Below, one piece after another: positions 52,584 to 61,124 of a DNA stretch of 64,000 bases. Under the pieces are notes generated by a model. The model was not told the DNA's origin and ran no database searches. It was given only the letters and a program-made list of their open reading frames with translations. The stretch is from CAYRTV01 sp964505785. GTDB lineage: Bacteria; Acidobacteriota; Aminicenantia; Aminicenantales; Aminicenantaceae. The number at the start of each line of letters is the position of its first letter. The first letter of the stretch is position 1. The stretch covers positions 124,001 to 188,000 of the forward strand of contig CAZDJZ010000001.1 of assembly GCA_964505785.1 (NCBI GenBank), given 5' to 3'. The position numbers were made by a program, and so were the translations under genes.

Positions 52584-53798
52584 TTAAACTTGTTCCAGCA
52601 AATGGCCCATTTTTTCTTTTTTGCACTTGAGGTAGTTGATATTGGTCTCATTAGGTTTGATTTCAATGGGAACACGGTCGGTGATTTCCAGGCCGTAACC
52701 GCTCAGTCCGATAAATTTCCGTGGATTATTGGTAATAAGCTTGATCTTTCGAACGCCCAGTGATACCAGGATCTGTGCCCCGATGCCGTAATCGCGCTGG
52801 TCCGGTTTAAATCCAAGCCGGCGGTTGGCCTCAACTGTATCCGCTCCTTTATCCTGATATGCATAAGCCTTGATTTTATTGGCGAGTCCTATACCCCGCC
52901 CCTCGTGATTCAACATGTAGAGAATAATCCCCCGGCCGGCTTTGTCTACCATTTCCATGGCGCTGTGCAGCTGATCCCCGCAGTCGCACCGGGAAGACCC
53001 GAAGGTATCTCCCGTCAGGCATTGTGAATGGGCCCGGACCAGGACCGGCTTATCCTTTTCTATTTTTCCTTTCACTAATGCTATGTGATGTTCGTGAAGA
53101 ATAGAGTCTTCATACACAAGAATCCGGAATTTCCCGAAACGGGTCGGAAGATCGGCTTCCTCGATTTTTTGGACCAAAATTTCCTTCTGCATGCGGAAAT
53201 TTATCAAATCAGCTATGGTTAGGATTGGAATGTCATATTTGAGGCTGAATTCCTGCAGCTGGGGCATCCTGGACATGGTGCCGTCTTCGTTCATGATTTC
53301 GCAAATGACGCCGGCCGGCATCAATCCGGCCAGCCGGCTGATGTCCACAGACGCTTCCGTCTGCCCCGCACGCTTTAAAACGCCCCCGTCATGGGCTTGC
53401 AAAGGAAAAATATGCCCCGGCCGAACCAGGTCGGAAGATTCGGCTTCAGGATCAATGGCGGTTAAGATGGTCTTAGCGCGGTCATAAGCGGATATACCTG
53501 TGGTGATCTCTTCTTTGGCGTCAATGGAAACTGTAAAAGCAGTCTGAAAACGGGCCGTGTTTTGCTGAACCATAAGAGGGAGATCAAGCTGCTGCAGTCT
53601 TTTCCTTGTTAAAGAGAGGCAAATCAGGCCTCGTGCTTTTTTGGCCATAAAGTTGATAATATCAGGAGTTACCTTTTCCGCAGCCACCATGAGATCGCCT
53701 TCATTTTCCCGGTCTTCATCATCCACAAGAATGATAAGCTTTCCGGCTTTTATGGTTTTAATAGCTTTTTCAACGGATTGAAGAGCTGGTTGATTCAT
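52584..53798 (-). CDS. ribBA: bifunctional 3,4-dihydroxy-2-butanone-4-phosphate synthase / GTP cyclohydrolase II
   Basis: The 404-residue protein joins both entry reactions of riboflavin synthesis. The N-terminal half has LVDDEDRENEGDLM and GHIFPLQAHDGGVLKRAGQTEASVD for the butanone phosphate synthase. The C-terminal half has the zinc site CLTGDTFGSSRCDCG and YMLNHEGRGIGL plus DYGIGAQILV for GTP cyclohydrolase II. Both catalytic halves look complete. It follows ribE by 19 bases. Confidence 0.97.
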   Translation of the reverse strand: MNQPALQSVEKAIKTIKAGKLIILVDDEDRENEGDLMVAAEKVTPDIINFMAKKARGLICLSLTRKRLQQLDLPLMVQQNTARFQTAFTVSIDAKEEITTGISAYDRAKTILTAIDPEAESSDLVRPGHIFPLQAHDGGVLKRAGQTEASVDISRLAGLMPAGVICEIMNEDGTMSRMPQLQEFSLKYDIPILTIADLINFRMQKEILVQKIEEADLPTRFGKFRILVYEDSILHEHHIALVKGKIEKDKPVLVRAHSQCLTGDTFGSSRCDCGDQLHSAMEMVDKAGRGIILYMLNHEGRGIGLANKIKAYAYQDKGADTVEANRRLGFKPDQRDYGIGAQILVSLGVRKIKLITNNPRKFIGLSGYGLEITDRVPIEIKPNETNINYLKCKKEKMGHLLEQV

Positions 53799-53817
53799 TG
53801 GAATTCCTCAGGAGGTT

Positions 53818-54402
53818 TTATTTTTTAACCGTCCAATTATACACATATTTCCCGATTATGTCACATTCGAGATTCACCTCCTGCGCCCGGCGGAGGGAAG
53901 ATAAATTAGTATCCTGCAGTGTCAGGGGGATGATTTCGGTTTCGAATGTTCCTTCCCGTAAGGCTGCTATGGTCAAACTTACTCCATTGACTGCAACCGA
54001 TCCCTTCGGAATAAAGTAGGGTTGAAGATCCCTTGGAAATGAGATGGAAATTCGTTTGCCGTTACCGCGGATACGGATATCGAGGATTTTACCGGTTCCG
54101 TCGATATGCCCGCTGACCAGGTGACCGCTTAAGGGCTGATTCAGGGTCACCGGCATTTCCAAATTCAAGCTGTCTCCGTGGCTGAGTTTTCCCAGATTGC
54201 TCTTGTCCAGGGTTTCCCGGCTGAGGTGAAAATGCAGGTTCTTCCCGCTTTTTTTTTCAATGCTCAAACAAACGCCGTTGACGGCCAGGCTTTCCCCTAA
54301 ATCCAACAGCCTCAATGAGGCGGGCACTTCTATCACAGCCTCTCCTTTTCCTGACCGGTAAGAAATGAACCGCCCGGTGTGTTTAATGATTCCGGTAAAC
54401 AT
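53818..54402 (-). CDS. ribE: riboflavin synthase, alpha subunit
   Basis: The 194-residue trimeric enzyme makes riboflavin from two lumazine molecules. MFTGIIKHTGR is the universal start, and the two barrel halves each carry a SLAVNGVCLSI / SVAVNGVSLTI segment and GHLVSGHIDGTGKI. Its ATG overlaps the ribD stop by one base. ribH, the lumazine synthase that normally sits nearby, is not in the window. Confidence 0.96.
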   Translation of the reverse strand: MFTGIIKHTGRFISYRSGKGEAVIEVPASLRLLDLGESLAVNGVCLSIEKKSGKNLHFHLSRETLDKSNLGKLSHGDSLNLEMPVTLNQPLSGHLVSGHIDGTGKILDIRIRGNGKRISISFPRDLQPYFIPKGSVAVNGVSLTIAALREGTFETEIIPLTLQDTNLSSLRRAQEVNLECDIIGKYVYNWTVKK

Positions 54403-55502
54403 TAAAAATATCCTTCCATGACCAGGTCTTCGTCCAGGGAAAAAGTCCGGACCCGCCTAAGACGCATTGCGTCTTTCATCCGTAATGCCCCTTCCCCCTG
54501 ATACAGACCCGGAGACGTCCGCCCTCCGATCAGAAGAGGAGAAATCGTGAAAAACGCTTTGTCTGCCAGCCTTTGTTCCAGGAAAGCCGTGTGAAGGCGG
54601 CTTCCTCCTTCCACCAGTACGCTGGAAATCTCCCTGCTGCCGAGAGAGCGGAGGACTTCCGGTAAATTCAAGGATTCCGATGTGTTTTCAAGAGAAATGA
54701 TCTTGATGCCTTTCTCACGCAGGATCCGCGATTTTTCCGGGTCCGGACCAGGGAGGGTGTAAACAAAAATGTCCCCTTGATCAAGTGTATCAAGAATGGC
54801 CGCATTCAGAGGGAAGCGTAAAGAGGAGTCCAGGATAACCCGGGTTACCGGTTTATTCCGCCAACCGGGATGGCGGACAGTCAACCGGGGATTGTCGGCC
54901 AGGAGTGTACCCACCCCCGCCATGATTGCATCGCATTCACCTCTGAGGAGGTGGATATAATTCCTGGTGATTTCTCTGGAAATCCATTGCGATTCTCCGC
55001 TGCGTGCCGCCAGCTTGCCGTCCAGGGATACCGCCGCCTTCAAAATGACAAAAGGAATGTGCCGGCGGATATATTTGAAGTATGTTTCATTCAAACGGCG
55101 GTTTTTTTCTTTCATCAAGCCCAGCCGCACCTCGATGCCGGCCGATTCCAATTTTTTTATCCCCTGAGAATGCACGACGGGATTAGGATCCAAGTCGGAG
55201 ATGACGGCCTTTTTTATTCCGGATTCAAGGATTTTATCCACACAGGGGGGTGTCCGTCCCCAATGGGTACATGGCTCGAGTGTGAGATAGAGAATGCTTC
55301 CCCGTGCTTTGGCTCCGGCCATATCCAATGCGGCGGCTTCAGCATGAGGCTGTCCCGGTCTTTCGTGATAACCGTAACCAAAGATTTTATGATTATTCAC
55401 GACCACGGCGCCGACGTATGGATTCGGGCTGGTCCATCCCAGTGCTTTTTCCGCTAGGGAATATGCCATACGCATGTAGGCTGAATCGTGTAATGCGTTC
55501 AT
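54402..55502 (-). CDS. ribD: bifunctional riboflavin biosynthesis deaminase/reductase
   Basis: The 366-residue protein deaminates and then reduces the pyrimidine intermediate. The deaminase half has HAEAAAL and LYLTLEPCTHWGRTPPC (zinc Cys and His). The reductase half has KAAVSLDGKLAARSGESQWIS and VLVEGGSRLH. Its start overlaps the ftsY stop by four bases (ATGA). No FMN riboswitch sequence is visible before the operon. Confidence 0.96.
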   Translation of the reverse strand: MNALHDSAYMRMAYSLAEKALGWTSPNPYVGAVVVNNHKIFGYGYHERPGQPHAEAAALDMAGAKARGSILYLTLEPCTHWGRTPPCVDKILESGIKKAVISDLDPNPVVHSQGIKKLESAGIEVRLGLMKEKNRRLNETYFKYIRRHIPFVILKAAVSLDGKLAARSGESQWISREITRNYIHLLRGECDAIMAGVGTLLADNPRLTVRHPGWRNKPVTRVILDSSLRFPLNAAILDTLDQGDIFVYTLPGPDPEKSRILREKGIKIISLENTSESLNLPEVLRSLGSREISSVLVEGGSRLHTAFLEQRLADKAFFTISPLLIGGRTSPGLYQGEGALRMKDAMRLRRVRTFSLDEDLVMEGYF

Positions 55503-56392
55503 GATAGAAGGGCCGTTGCGAACTGCTCAGGAGAAAAAGGCAGAATATCCTCTTTGTCTTCACCGATACCGATGAATTTCACCGGGAGGCCGCATTCATC
55601 CACAATACTGAGAACACTTCCTCCCTTGGCTGTCCCGTCGAGTTTAGAGAGAAAGATCCCGGTCAGTCCGGAGAATTTAAGAAACTCTTTTGCCTGGAAA
55701 AGCGCATTCTGCCCGATGCTTGCATCCAGAACCAACAGCGTTTCGTGCGGAGCACCTTCGATGTGCCGGGATGCGGCACGTTTAATTTTTTCCAATTCAT
55801 TCATTAAATTGGTATCGGTGTGAAGCCGGCCGGCGGTATCTATCAGCAGCGAATCAAATTGACGGGCTTTGAAGGACTGGATGGAATCAAAAACCAGAGC
55901 TGCCGGGTCCGCTTTATATTGTCCGTTTATAACAGGAAGATGGAGGTTTTTCCCCCATTGAGATAATTGTTCCTGAGCTGCCGCTCTAAACGTATCCGCG
56001 GCTACCATCAGGACGGATTGTCCTGACTTTTTTAATCTATAAGCCAATTTTACCAATGAAGTGGTTTTGCCGCCTCCATTGACTCCTACAAACATAATAA
56101 CGGTTCCCTTCCCGGGATTCAGATTCAGTTCACCGTTACGGCCCTGCAGCAGATCAATAATTTCTTGTTCGAGTGCTTTTTTTATAACAGAGAAGGAGTC
56201 GGATTTCCGTGTTTTTTCCCTGACGGAATGAATAATTTTCTCAGTTGTCGGCAGACCGGCATCCGATAAAAGCAAAATTTCCGTGAGATCATCCAGTATT
56301 TTTTCTCTGTCCTTTGAGCCTTGAAGCATATCTTCAATTTTATCTTTGAAGATTTCTCTGGTCCGGCTGAGTTTGATTTTAAGATTGGCCAT
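55499..56392 (-). CDS. ftsY: signal recognition particle receptor FtsY
   Basis: The 297-residue GTPase receives ribosome-SRP complexes at the membrane. It has an N-domain helix bundle followed by the G-domain: GVNGGGKTTSLVKLAYRL (G1), DTFRAAAQEQL, DTAGRLHTDTNLMNEL (G3) and LSKLDGTAKGG. The acidic A-domain of E. coli FtsY is absent, as in many bacteria. It is the first gene of the leftward rib run, divergent from recJ. Confidence 0.95.
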   Translation of the reverse strand: MANLKIKLSRTREIFKDKIEDMLQGSKDREKILDDLTEILLLSDAGLPTTEKIIHSVREKTRKSDSFSVIKKALEQEIIDLLQGRNGELNLNPGKGTVIMFVGVNGGGKTTSLVKLAYRLKKSGQSVLMVAADTFRAAAQEQLSQWGKNLHLPVINGQYKADPAALVFDSIQSFKARQFDSLLIDTAGRLHTDTNLMNELEKIKRAASRHIEGAPHETLLVLDASIGQNALFQAKEFLKFSGLTGIFLSKLDGTAKGGSVLSIVDECGLPVKFIGIGEDKEDILPFSPEQFATALLS

Positions 56393-56488
56393 GATTTTAT
56401 TCGAATTATATTTTTCCTCCGGGTCTATGTCAACGGCGTCCGGGGTATTGTTCTGGATTTGTGGTTATGATAAGGTTTATGGCTTAAC

Positions 56489-58186
56489 ATGAGAGAATCA
56501 ATTTGGCTTCCGCCCCGTCTGGATGAAAAGGCTGAAGTCCTAACCCGCGAGGTGGGAGTTTCTCTTCCTGTCGCCCAGGTTCTGGTTAACCGCGGCATCG
56601 CAACCAGCGAATCTGCGCAGCAATTTCTTTTTGGGAGCCTGAATGATCTCAATGATCCCTACCTGCTGCCGGATATGCAAAAAGCGGTTGCCCGGGTCGA
56701 AAAGGCATTAGCCAACCGGGAAAAAATTTTGATTTTTGGTGATTATGATGTCGACGGGGTTTTATCCGTGGTGATATTGATCAGGGCGTTGAGAAAAATG
56801 GGGGGAGATGTTGATTTTTTGATTCCCGACCGTTTGCAGGACGGGTATGGAATGAAGCCTCATTTTCTTGAGTTGATACAACAGAAGAAGGCCTCTCTGG
56901 TGATAAGTGTGGATTGCGGAATAAAGGCTGTGGAATTTGTCCGCACCGCGAAAGAAAAAGGTATCGATGTTATTATAACCGATCATCATCTTCCGGGTTC
57001 TGAAATCCCTGACGCTGAAGCTGTGCTCGATCCGGTTTTGCCTGGTTCCACCTATCCCGACCGTAAATTGGCAGGGGTCGGGGTTGCTTTTAAACTCATT
57101 CAGGCGCTGCTGCAGAAACGCGGGCTCAGCCGTCACTTTATTCACTATTTAAAGCTGGTGTCGATCGGGACAGTGGCCGATATTGTGGAGTTGAGAGGTG
57201 AAAACCGGCTGTTTGTAAAATTCGGCCTGGAAGCGCTGGACAAATCGTCCAATCCGGGATTAAATAGTATTCTTGACGTATGCGGACTTAAAAAGGGCCG
57301 AATCTCGACCGGTGATGTGGGATTTCGCATCGGACCGAGAATCAATGCCGCCGGAAGGATGGGAACCCCGGATTTAGCCGTGCGGTTATTTTTCACCTCC
57401 TCCACCAGCGAAAGTACGGAGATTGCCCGGCATTTGGACCGATTAAACAATGAAAGACAGAAAATAGAGCAGCGAATTTATGCGGAGGCTTTAGACGCCA
57501 TTAAGAGCCGCCGGCTGCATGAAAAATATAGAATGCTTTTACTCGGCTGTCGAAAATGGCACCGCGGGATTATCGGAATCGTCGCCTCCAAATTGAAGCG
57601 GTTGTTTCACCAGCCGGTTATTTTATTTACTTACCAGGATGACCGGGCTTTTGGTTCCGGCCGAAGCATCCCGGGTTTTCCTTTAATCCAATGCCTGGAA
57701 GATAACCGGAAGCAATTTTTGAATTACGGCGGGCATACCCTGGCAGCCGGATGCGAAGTGGAATTCAAAAGAATGGGAGAGCTGAAAACCGTGATGAATC
57801 AGTACATACGGGAAAGGCTGTCCGAACAGGATTTGAAAAGAAAGATACAGATTGATGCCGGATTGGATTTGGATGAAATAACCAGCGCATTTATAGAAGA
57901 ATTACAAAAGCTGGCGCCCCATGGAAACGGAAATCCGCGGCCGTTGTTTGTATCAAATAGAATAAAGATCATATCTCCTCCGCAGGTTCTCAAGGGCAGG
58001 CATACCAAGCTGCTGGTCCGAAAGAGCAACCGTGTGTTTGAAGCCTTAGGTTGGGGGCGGGAAGATTGGGGACAATCGTTATCCAGCGGGGATGAAGTCG
58101 ACCTGATCTATTCTCTTCAAAAATCTGAATATCTTGGGGAGGAACGGATTAATCTTATTTTAGAAGATTTAAAGCCTTCCGCTTAA
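56489..58186 (+). CDS. recJ: single-strand-specific exonuclease RecJ
   Basis: The 565-residue DHH-family nuclease degrades 5'-ended single strands in recombination and repair. Motifs: IFGDYDVDGVLSV (I), VDCGI and ITDHHLPGSEIPDAEAVLDP (III, DHH), RINAAGRMG, RKWHRGIIGIVASKL and GGHTLAAGCEV with the DHHA1 domain, then the OB fold at the C-terminus. Size and order are normal. It is divergent from ftsY, with 96 bp between them. Confidence 0.95.
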   Translation: MRESIWLPPRLDEKAEVLTREVGVSLPVAQVLVNRGIATSESAQQFLFGSLNDLNDPYLLPDMQKAVARVEKALANREKILIFGDYDVDGVLSVVILIRALRKMGGDVDFLIPDRLQDGYGMKPHFLELIQQKKASLVISVDCGIKAVEFVRTAKEKGIDVIITDHHLPGSEIPDAEAVLDPVLPGSTYPDRKLAGVGVAFKLIQALLQKRGLSRHFIHYLKLVSIGTVADIVELRGENRLFVKFGLEALDKSSNPGLNSILDVCGLKKGRISTGDVGFRIGPRINAAGRMGTPDLAVRLFFTSSTSESTEIARHLDRLNNERQKIEQRIYAEALDAIKSRRLHEKYRMLLLGCRKWHRGIIGIVASKLKRLFHQPVILFTYQDDRAFGSGRSIPGFPLIQCLEDNRKQFLNYGGHTLAAGCEVEFKRMGELKTVMNQYIRERLSEQDLKRKIQIDAGLDLDEITSAFIEELQKLAPHGNGNPRPLFVSNRIKIISPPQVLKGRHTKLLVRKSNRVFEALGWGREDWGQSLSSGDEVDLIYSLQKSEYLGEERINLILEDLKPSA

Positions 58187-58249
58187 GCCCCAACAGCCGG
58201 GAATCTTGCAGAACCCAATCAACCCAAATAATGCGGGCAATACGCACTG

Positions 58250-58270
58250 CAAAACGCAAAACGCGAAATG
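58250..58270. repeat. CAAAACG heptamer array
   Basis: Two copies of CAAAACG and one CGAAATG are in tandem at 58250-58270. Confidence 0.85.
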
Positions 58271-58362
58271 ACGACCGTATCTAATTCAATGTCATCCTGA
58301 GCGGAGCGAAGGACCTTAGAGTGCATCGCCTCGCGAATCGTGACCGGTGAATGGAAAAAACG

Positions 58363-58397
58363 CAAAACGCAAAACGCGAAATGCAAAACGCAAACCG
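58363..58397. repeat. CAAAACG heptamer array, five units
   Basis: CAAAACG, CAAAACG, CGAAATG, CAAAACG and CAAACCG are in perfect 7-bp register at 58363-58397. The reverse complement, CGTTTTG, is the heptamer inside each 109-bp satellite unit at the left end of the window. Confidence 0.92.
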
Positions 58398-58480
58398 CGA
58401 TGAACACGGGCGAAGCGGGCGGAACAAGCCGAAAAGTAAAACATTTCCCCGGAATCAGGTATAATGTGTCCGATTGGTAA

Positions 58481-60382
58481 ATGAAAAGGATGAAAAGATT
58501 AGATACGCCTTTTATCCGTCTGTTGAAATACATGACCGCTGTATTGCTGGCTGCGGTTGTTGTGTTCGTGGGGAGCAGTTTTTTCTTTCGCACTCAGAAC
58601 CGGCCGCATGTTAAAGAACAGCACGAAGGCTTTGACCGGAACCGGGTTGAGGAAAAGGAAAAAATCCGTCACATGGAAGAGGAGCAAGGCCGCTCCGTAC
58701 TGGAATTCGAGGCTGAGCGGCATTACCGGGCTCCGGACGGATATTATCATTTGGAAGGGTCGGTAAAAGCAGCTTTTCTTCAACCCGGGCAAAAAGAGGA
58801 TATATTTTTTTATGGCGATGAAATCATTCATGATGAAGAGGGGGAATGGTTTCAGGTTAGCGGAAAAGCTCGGATTGAGTCAGCAGACATAACGGTGAAC
58901 GCGGCTTCCTTAAAGTATGATTCTAAGGAAGGCGTGGTCACCGGTGAAAATGGGATTGTTTTTCAATCGACCCGCTTAAAGGGGAAGGCAGAGCAGGCGC
59001 AGTGGAAAGTCAGGAGAAATGAATTGATTCTGGAAAAGCGGGTCCGTTTGGAGATGGCTCCGGAAAATGAAGAATCTCCGCCGATAATAGTTGAGTGCGG
59101 TGAAGTCGAATATTTAAAAAAATGGGGGCATGGATTTCTCAGGAATGATGTGGACGTGAATATCGGCGAAAACCATGCCAGGGCGGATGCGCTGGAATTC
59201 AGGTTAACTGCAGACCGTGAATACTTGCGTTCGGTTAAGATGCTGGGACGTGTTGAAATCGATTTGGCGGTCAGTAAGGGCAGCGGAAATTCACCGCCGG
59301 CGGAGTCATTTGATGTTTTGGACGGGCTTTTGCAAAAGGGTGAAAAGAGCTTTGTTTCTGAAGAAATTTTCATTGTTTTTTTCCATGACATGGTAAAAAT
59401 TCAAGAATTCCGTTCCATCCGGGAGTGTGAAGTCAATTCTGTCAGTGATACCGGAGATTCGATGCGGCTGGCGGCGCAGGAGCTTCGCTTCCGTTTGAAT
59501 CCCAACGGGGGATTAAAGGAATTTTCCGCAAGAGGAAATGTCCGCATGCAGGAAAACAAGGTAAATGAGGATTCGCTTCAGATAGAAGCCGGTGCTTTGA
59601 GAATCAAAGACCGTAAAAATGTCCTGGAGATTCTGAAGGGAAAGCGGGGCGCCGCCAAAGTCATGTCCCCGGATTTTGAAATTATGGGCGGGGATATAAA
59701 TTACTTTTTGAATAATAGAAACCTGGAAGTGAAAAAAGGAGTGGATGTTATTTTAGAGCCCTCTGGAAACTCAAGCCAGGCATTTTTTTCATCCTTTGAA
59801 ACACTTTTCATTCAAAGTGAAGAGATGAGATTTATGTCATCCAGCCGGCGTTTTTTCTTTAAGGGAGAAACAAAATTTTGGCAGAAAAAAGAAAGGCTGG
59901 AATCAATGAGTCTTATTTTGGATAAAGAGAATGGAAAAGTCATGGCGGGGGGAGGCGTCCAATCTGTTTTTCATTATCAGCCGGAAGGCCGGGGAGATGA
60001 AAAAAGAATTGAAATAACCTCAGGAGAATTTGACTATCGTCCTTATCAGAATGAAATTTTATTCAGAGAACGCTGTTTTCTGCGCCTGGAGAAGGCAAAC
60101 CTGAAAGCGGATGAAATCACTTTACTTCTTAGTGAAGAAAGGAAAATAAAAGGACTGAACGCCCGGAATAGTGTGACCATAAAACAAGAGTCCTATGAAG
60201 CTCAAGGTGAACAGGCTTTTTTTTCCGCTGTGCGAAATGAAATCATCTTAACCGGGAATCCGGTTTTGATGGATAAAGACCGGGGGAGAACGGAAGGCGA
60301 TAAATTGACTTTCAGCCTGGCGGATGATAGAATCATCGTCGAAAATCAGGGCCGGGAAAGATCATTAACTGTCATAAAATAA
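58481..60382 (+). CDS. fused LptC/LptA-like LPS transport protein
   Basis: The 633-residue protein has a single N-terminal TM (about 15-36), as in LptC, then a long beta-rich region with repeated OstA/LptC-like units (VSGKARIESADITVNAASLKYDSKEGVVTGENG, ASGGV-like turns, and FSARGNVRMQENKVNEDSLQIEAGALRIKD). It ends in DRGRTEGDKLTFSLADDRIIVEN, the form of an LptA C-terminus. Separate LptC (about 190) and LptA (about 180) would total only 370, so several jellyroll units must be present. It could form most of the periplasmic LPS bridge. lptB follows nine bases later. Confidence 0.8.
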   Translation: MKRMKRLDTPFIRLLKYMTAVLLAAVVVFVGSSFFFRTQNRPHVKEQHEGFDRNRVEEKEKIRHMEEEQGRSVLEFEAERHYRAPDGYYHLEGSVKAAFLQPGQKEDIFFYGDEIIHDEEGEWFQVSGKARIESADITVNAASLKYDSKEGVVTGENGIVFQSTRLKGKAEQAQWKVRRNELILEKRVRLEMAPENEESPPIIVECGEVEYLKKWGHGFLRNDVDVNIGENHARADALEFRLTADREYLRSVKMLGRVEIDLAVSKGSGNSPPAESFDVLDGLLQKGEKSFVSEEIFIVFFHDMVKIQEFRSIRECEVNSVSDTGDSMRLAAQELRFRLNPNGGLKEFSARGNVRMQENKVNEDSLQIEAGALRIKDRKNVLEILKGKRGAAKVMSPDFEIMGGDINYFLNNRNLEVKKGVDVILEPSGNSSQAFFSSFETLFIQSEEMRFMSSSRRFFFKGETKFWQKKERLESMSLILDKENGKVMAGGGVQSVFHYQPEGRGDEKRIEITSGEFDYRPYQNEILFRERCFLRLEKANLKADEITLLLSEERKIKGLNARNSVTIKQESYEAQGEQAFFSAVRNEIILTGNPVLMDKDRGRTEGDKLTFSLADDRIIVENQGRERSLTVIK

Positions 60383-60391
60383 CCGTGAAAT

Positions 60392-61120
60392 ATGAAAAAA
60401 TATCTGGAAGCTGTCGACCTGAAAAAAAGCTATGGAAAAAAGCAAGTTGTGCGGAATATATCCCTGAGGGTCCACAGTGGAGAAATAATCGGGCTGCTGG
60501 GTCCTAACGGGGCGGGGAAGACAACCACATTTTCTTTAATTCTCGGCCTTATTCCCATGGACGGGGGGGACATTTATCTGGATGGCAATGACATTACCGG
60601 GCTTCCTATGTATCTTCGCGCCCGCAAGGGATTATGCCTGCTGCCGCAGGAGACCTCCGCTTTCCGAAAGCTTACTGTCGAAGACAATCTGCGGGCGGTA
60701 AGAGAATCGGTTCGGGAAAGGGCCGTCGAGAAGAATGATGACATTCGGATGATTCTTAAAGAACTGGGATTGGAGGCTCTTAAATCGGTAAAAGCATACA
60801 TGCTTTCAGGAGGCGAACGGCGCCGGCTGGAGATAGCCAGGGCTTTAGTGACAGCCCCCGTCTTTATTCTTCTTGATGAACCGTTCACCGGAATTGATCC
60901 TTTGGCCGTAATGGATCTCCAAAATATTATTTGCCAGCTTAAGGATAGAGGACTGGGGCTTCTCATCACTGACCACAGTGTCAGGGAGACATTGAAGATA
61001 ACCGACAGAGCGTATATTATAGATAAAGGAGAAGTCCTTATGGAAGGGACGCCCAAAGAGATTGTTGACTCTATTGATGTAAAAAAGAGCTACTTAGGTG
61101 AAGAATTTGATTTAGAATAG
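60392..61120 (+). CDS. lptB: LPS export ABC transporter ATPase LptB
   Basis: The 242-residue ATPase drives LPS extraction from the inner membrane. Walker A is GPNGAGKTTT, the Q-loop LCLLPQETSAFRKLTVEDNL, the signature LSGGERRRLEIARAL, Walker B VFILLDEPFTGIDPLA and the H-loop LITDHSVRETL. The LPQE and TDHSVRE forms are specific for LptB. lptC/A lies before it and rpoN four bases after, the common lptB-rpoN order. Confidence 0.96.
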   Translation: MKKYLEAVDLKKSYGKKQVVRNISLRVHSGEIIGLLGPNGAGKTTTFSLILGLIPMDGGDIYLDGNDITGLPMYLRARKGLCLLPQETSAFRKLTVEDNLRAVRESVRERAVEKNDDIRMILKELGLEALKSVKAYMLSGGERRRLEIARALVTAPVFILLDEPFTGIDPLAVMDLQNIICQLKDRGLGLLITDHSVRETLKITDRAYIIDKGEVLMEGTPKEIVDSIDVKKSYLGEEFDLE

Positions 61121-61124
61121 GAAC

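Larger units (their letters stand above)
58187..58480. other. intergenic region with heptamer arrays
   Basis: This 294-bp gap before the lptC/A gene holds CAAAACG-type arrays at 58250-58270 and 58363-58397 and, between them, a GTCATCCTGAGCGGAGCGAAGG element half at 58289-58316. No gene is visible. The promoter for the downstream operon was not found with confidence. Confidence 0.6.
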
